In this document: positions 62,401 through 64,000 of the stretch, in pieces | Layout of the letters: each line of letters begins with the position of its first letter | Position numbering within the stretch: the first letter of the stretch is position 1 | Assembly (NCBI RefSeq): GCF_029323795.1 | Contig: NZ_CP119758.1 | Coordinates: forward strand, 3,968,001-4,032,000 | Origin: Zobellia alginiliquefaciens | GTDB lineage: Bacteria > Bacteroidota > Bacteroidia > Flavobacteriales > Flavobacteriaceae | DNA length: 64,000 bases | Direction of reading: 5' to 3' | The notes under the pieces: model-generated | Database searches by the model: none | The model's input: only the letters and a program-made list of their open reading frames with translations | Told to the model about the DNA's origin: nothing | Program-made: the position numbers and the translations under genes

Positions 62401-64000
62401 CAAAATGGTCCCAACAGCGCTACATTAACCAATTCTAACTCAGTCAATCTTATAGTTGCAAATTTAGTGGTGGGAGACTACACATTTCGACTAACTGTAA
62501 TCGACGACGAGAACGATACGGTTTTTGATGAAGTGAATGTTACTGTGCAGCCAGAGCCAACCGAGAGTGATTTCTTTCTTCGTATCAATGCGGGTGGTCT
62601 AGAAACTACCTATAATGGTAATGAGTTTATCGCAGACCAGCATTTCGATACGGGTTCAATTCTTAATAGACCACAAACAGGTTTGCCTGAACCATATCGG
62701 AGTTTTAGGTTTAGCAGGTCCCAGCTTATGGGCTATGATATTCCATTGCCTGACGGGGCATATACAGTAAGGTTACATTTTGCCGAACTGTGGTTTGGTG
62801 CGACCGGAGGAGGGTCTGGCGGAACGGGCAGCCGTGTTTTTGATGTACGTTTGGAGAATGAATTGGTAGAGGATAATTTGGATGTTTTTGCATCGGTGGG
62901 AGCGGATGCCCTATTGGTACGCACGCACTCGGTTTCCATTACGGATGGCGTCCTTAATATCGACTTTTCGGCATTGGAATCCGATGGGGGTTCTAGACAT
63001 CCTATTATCAATGCCATTGAGATTGTAGGGGAAGAAGGGGGCCAGCCTTCGTTAGAGCCTATTGCTAATGCTGGGCAAGATCAGAGCATAGTTCTGCCTA
63101 CGGATGAAGTGGTGTTGAACGGTTCTGGTAGTGATCCGGACGGTGGTGCGGTTTCATACCAATGGGCACAGGTTAGTGGGCCAAATGCTGCTACCTTATC
63201 TTCGGTTATGAATTCGGAACTTAATGCGAGTAATCTAATAGAAGGCTCTTATGTTTTTCGGCTAACGATAACCGATGATGAAAATCAAGCTAATTCAGAT
63301 GAGGTTGGAGTAACGGTTGGTCCAGAGGTAGTTAGTCTGAGCAACCATATTTGGCTTGAAGCAGAATGCGCAGATGTGGGAGCTAATTGGTTGATTAGAA
63401 CGGATGATTCTGTTTCCGGCGGGAAATATTTGGAAGCACCTTCTGGCAATCACTTTTATAATGCACCTACCGATGAAGATTCAAGTATACGTTTTGACCT
63501 TTCCGTTGAGGAAGGAACTTATAATCTATTTGCTCTTGTGGATACACCTACAGGAGATAATGATAGTTTTTGGGTTCGAGCGAATAACGGACCTTGGTTA
63601 AAATGGAATTATATTTTAGGAGGCAACGGTTTTAATTGGAGACAGTTGCACGATAAGGAACGCAGATCTGTTTTTGTGACCTTGGATTTGAATGAAGGAA
63701 ACAATACCATAGTTTTTGCCCATAGGGAACAAGGTGCTAAACTTGATAAAATATACGTTACTAAAAACGGGGAACTACCAACTGGTTTTGGAGGGACGGA
63801 TTTTAATTGCTCGCTTAGCGGTAAAAATTCAACTACACAAACAGAAGTTGTTGATTTATATAGAAATATGGAAGCTGGAATTGCTTCGGATTTGTTAGTG
63901 GAGCAGAGCCTAAGTGTAGTTAGTTTATATCCCAACCCAGCACATACTGAAGTTTATATTTCGCTTCAAAAAGAACAAAAAGAAGCAGAATATATTGCTA
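56410..64000 (+). CDS. Giant T9SS-secreted multidomain protein, paralogue of 33823-39951, right end cut
   Basis: The frame is open from the ATG at 56410 to the window edge (at least 2530 residues). A long basic N-region precedes a signal segment ending KAQLP. Modules: a sugar-dehydrogenase-like propeller (about 55-460, FAPDGRIFILDRFGE, HAGGDMAFDSQGN); PKD (about 470-555); a beta-sandwich region; an SbsA-type Ig domain (from about 800); malectin (about 895-1045); an Ig-like domain; FG-GAP/VCBS repeats (about 1170-1510); PKD/REJ (about 1518-1610); malectin (about 1617-1770); three PKD/REJ repeats (about 1775-2050); malectin (about 2056-2210); PKD; a carbohydrate-binding-like beta-sandwich (about 2315-2450); and the start of a T9SS sorting domain (VVSLYPNPAHTEVYI, about 2503). 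It probably ends within some tens of residues beyond the window. Confidence 0.87.
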   Translation, partial: MRNTSIFCRKVPSVKKTVLYLFLCRQFRNVVWLLFLLLGTNELKAQLPTDFQKVELLTGLSNATTMQFAPDGRIFILDRFGEVKIYHTDTQLSVSSGVLPVFHEFEDGLLGIAFDPNFLDNDYIYLHYSVFSSSTNRVSRFTMNGDILDVDSEVTLLEWPVQRVFSFHAGGDMAFDSQGNLYIATGDNTDHGNYGALSETNPTKSAEKSSSNTNDYRGKILRITPQTNGTYTVPSGNLFPNGVGGKPEIYVMGARNPYRIFVDKTNTDWLFWGEVGPDANSSSSLGPEGMDEMNLVKSAGNYGWPYFSGKNEAYQISYASTPYYNNQNAPQNISTWNTGSVALPPAQPSWLEFFHKSYFAGPRYYYDGTLSDPQRLPVELDEVFFYYDFNTSKIWAVQMDANGTILSNDQLAPSVFPKSSNGFIDMEIGPDGHMYILAYGTGCCPDNSGTGKLLRIDYTGEVSNSPPKVVLNANVTSGSLPLSVEFSSAGTVDPNGDSPLAYAWDFQSDGTVDSTQENPTFTFTSPGTFNVQLKVDDGNGGIGVKNSTIHAGNNAATFTFNSPPDGGFMAWDDDIDFDLTVSDIEDGSTSSGIACSDVSLVPSLGHLNHFHDGVTINGCPKILTLDPGSHDTNGEMDIFYVLNANYTDEGGLTSFDQLKLYPKRMEAEFFSEASDVLKISNTDASGGGSEAIRADHGGYIVFEDRNLLNIDAIRYRISAAAIGGTIEFRTGGVTGPLLATTNIPVTGSTNNWVDVESTFTDPGGKNNIYFVFKNNPGQQNIFDINYIEFIGSGVSIDNSPPEVVAVSQVNATELGVEFSEYITKDSAENLANYSIDNGITVTAAVLQADNRTVMLTHSQLGAGTTYSLSIGNVENNVGLAVITNSYPISIFDPVRINVGGPSLTFDGNTFLGDQNANGGKLFSNDIAIANTSNDELYQTERFQTFSYDIPLPIPGTYDIRLHFAELYFGVGSVSGGPGSRVFNVTIEGNPVLTDFDILEETTPATAIIKDFDNVSITDGVANIQFLSVIENPKVSAIEILPADAFTIAPTIVINSPTNGASVNQPFDIAFTVQNWEISEGSTHMHYYIDDVMVGPHYSYGPLTINDLSLGNHTIKLELYEAGHVPTGIFDEVTVNVSDQNVCGNTPFPDQWQVHELESNELPYRSVYILPQEDLDGDGLKDIVTGAWWYKNPGSASGNWERKTIGNSFNNMAHIHDFDNDGDMDMLGTTGAYTGSDLVWAQNDGTGNFTIHNNIPAGNTNYSEPFLAGISGGIFQNGGPYQMAINWNGAESTGSPVQMLSVPVDPVNTTWPLVDISPDSLGEDIQKGDIDGDGDLDLFQSSNWLRNEGNGNWTTIATGISYVTTPDRAQLADFDGDGDLDAVVGQLSLGTSSSEKTEFAWFEAPADPTQPWTKRILATDINGSLSVVVSDIDFDGDEDIVVGEWKGNNRLLTFENDLCNSGTWITHTINAGGTGFDHHDGAQVVDIDNDGDLDIVSIGWDNIVPRIFENKSTVSNSVPIVNAGDDREINLPTSELTLNGSGNDPDGGPITFLWTQQNGPNTATLTNFDTADLTASNLVAGNYTFRLTVTDDENDNSFDEVTVTVVPESTEGGFTLRINTGGSQSTFNGEEFIDDQYFNTGSTLDRPQTGLSQPYRSIRYSRSQTMNYDLPVPNGAYTVRLHFAETWFGATGGGEGAVGNRVFDVRMENELVEDNLDVFAEVGAEKPLVKTHTAYVNDGMLNIDFSSLAADGGSRHPIINAIEVIGSGSPSAPPVAEAGNNQTITLPSTTSVTFNGSGHDPDGGPVTFLWTQVSGPNLATLSDENTANLTATGLLAGNYVFRLTVTDQDNETTYDEVTLTAQSSGGGQSPIVSAGENQNINLPTANITLNGSGSDPDGGTVTFQWTQVSGPNSASLSDENTANLSVAGLLAGNYVFRLTVTDENNDTVSDEVALTVESSSPIVDAGGNRNINLPTSNITLNGSGSDPDGGTVTYQWTQQNGPNSATLTNSNSVNLIVANLVVGDYTFRLTVIDDENDTVFDEVNVTVQPEPTESDFFLRINAGGLETTYNGNEFIADQHFDTGSILNRPQTGLPEPYRSFRFSRSQLMGYDIPLPDGAYTVRLHFAELWFGATGGGSGGTGSRVFDVRLENELVEDNLDVFASVGADALLVRTHSVSITDGVLNIDFSALESDGGSRHPIINAIEIVGEEGGQPSLEPIANAGQDQSIVLPTDEVVLNGSGSDPDGGAVSYQWAQVSGPNAATLSSVMNSELNASNLIEGSYVFRLTITDDENQANSDEVGVTVGPEVVSLSNHIWLEAECADVGANWLIRTDDSVSGGKYLEAPSGNHFYNAPTDEDSSIRFDLSVEEGTYNLFALVDTPTGDNDSFWVRANNGPWLKWNYILGGNGFNWRQLHDKERRSVFVTLDLNEGNNTIVFAHREQGAKLDKIYVTKNGELPTGFGGTDFNCSLSGKNSTTQTEVVDLYRNMEAGIASDLLVEQSLSVVSLYPNPAHTEVYISLQKEQKEAEYIA

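Overview
The window reads as chromosomal DNA of a marine member of the Flavobacteriaceae (Bacteroidota), perhaps Zobellia- or Maribacter-like. The basis is low GC, lipoproteins with a Cys-Ser-Lys-Asp surface-export signature, giant secreted proteins ending in type IX secretion (T9SS) sorting domains, a carboxypeptidase-regulatory/TonB receptor, and generally absent Shine-Dalgarno sequences. The genus is inference.

Region 1 (1-40779) is a large exopolysaccharide/capsule locus of the Wzx/Wzy type. On the minus strand from 7042 to 1 lie a GT4 glycosyltransferase, an MviN/Wzx-type flippase, a TupA-like ATP-grasp protein, an O-antigen-ligase/Wzy-type polymerase, a second GT4 and an AsnB amidotransferase that runs off the left edge. 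A segment bracketed by two decayed IS256-family remnants (7335-8016 and 13857-14009) carries a sugar-transfer ATP-grasp gene, a pectate-lyase-like surface lipoprotein and an MBOAT/SGNH acylation pair. Next come a PKD/beta-helix lipoprotein, genes for UDP-HexNAc 4-epimerisation and 6-dehydrogenation, a second MBOAT/SGNH pair, UDP-glucose dehydrogenase, UDP-glucuronate 4-epimerase and, divergently, UDP-xylose synthase. A plus-strand operon (27157-33484) encodes a PglE-like aminotransferase, a PglF/WbpM-like dehydratase, Wza and a Wzc tyrosine kinase. A CpsB-type phosphatase lies at 40039-40779. The predicted polymer contains uronic acids, an N-acetylated uronic acid, possibly xylose and an amino-deoxy sugar, with O-acyl groups. 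No initiating phosphoglycosyltransferase is visible.

Region 2 (40976-56203) is a compact nonribosomal peptide cluster built like a metallophore system around a divergent promoter (49799-50178). To the left, on the minus strand, are a stand-alone adenylation enzyme, a carrier protein, a C-A-PCP NRPS, a His-rich membrane-anchored protein and a TonB-dependent receptor. To the right, on the plus strand, are a HupE/UreJ-type membrane protein, a C-A-PCP-TE NRPS and an Sfp-type phosphopantetheinyl transferase. The main oddity is that the first NRPS carries a complete zinc-ribbon plus PP-loop ATP-pyrophosphatase domain of the WbpG/N-acetyl-sugar-amidotransferase type, inserted between the A8 and A10 motifs of its adenylation domain. 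The pocket residues of that domain read as asparagine. I infer a short peptide with an Asn/Asp-derived residue modified on the enzyme (amidine, thioamide or similar) and used in metal uptake. This is the best candidate for an undescribed system.

Region 3 consists of two giant paralogous T9SS-secreted proteins (33823-39951 and 56410-64000, the latter cut by the right edge). They lie on either side of the NRPS cluster and share a sugar-dehydrogenase-like propeller, PKD, malectin and VCBS domains. No rRNA, tRNA or CRISPR array was recognised.
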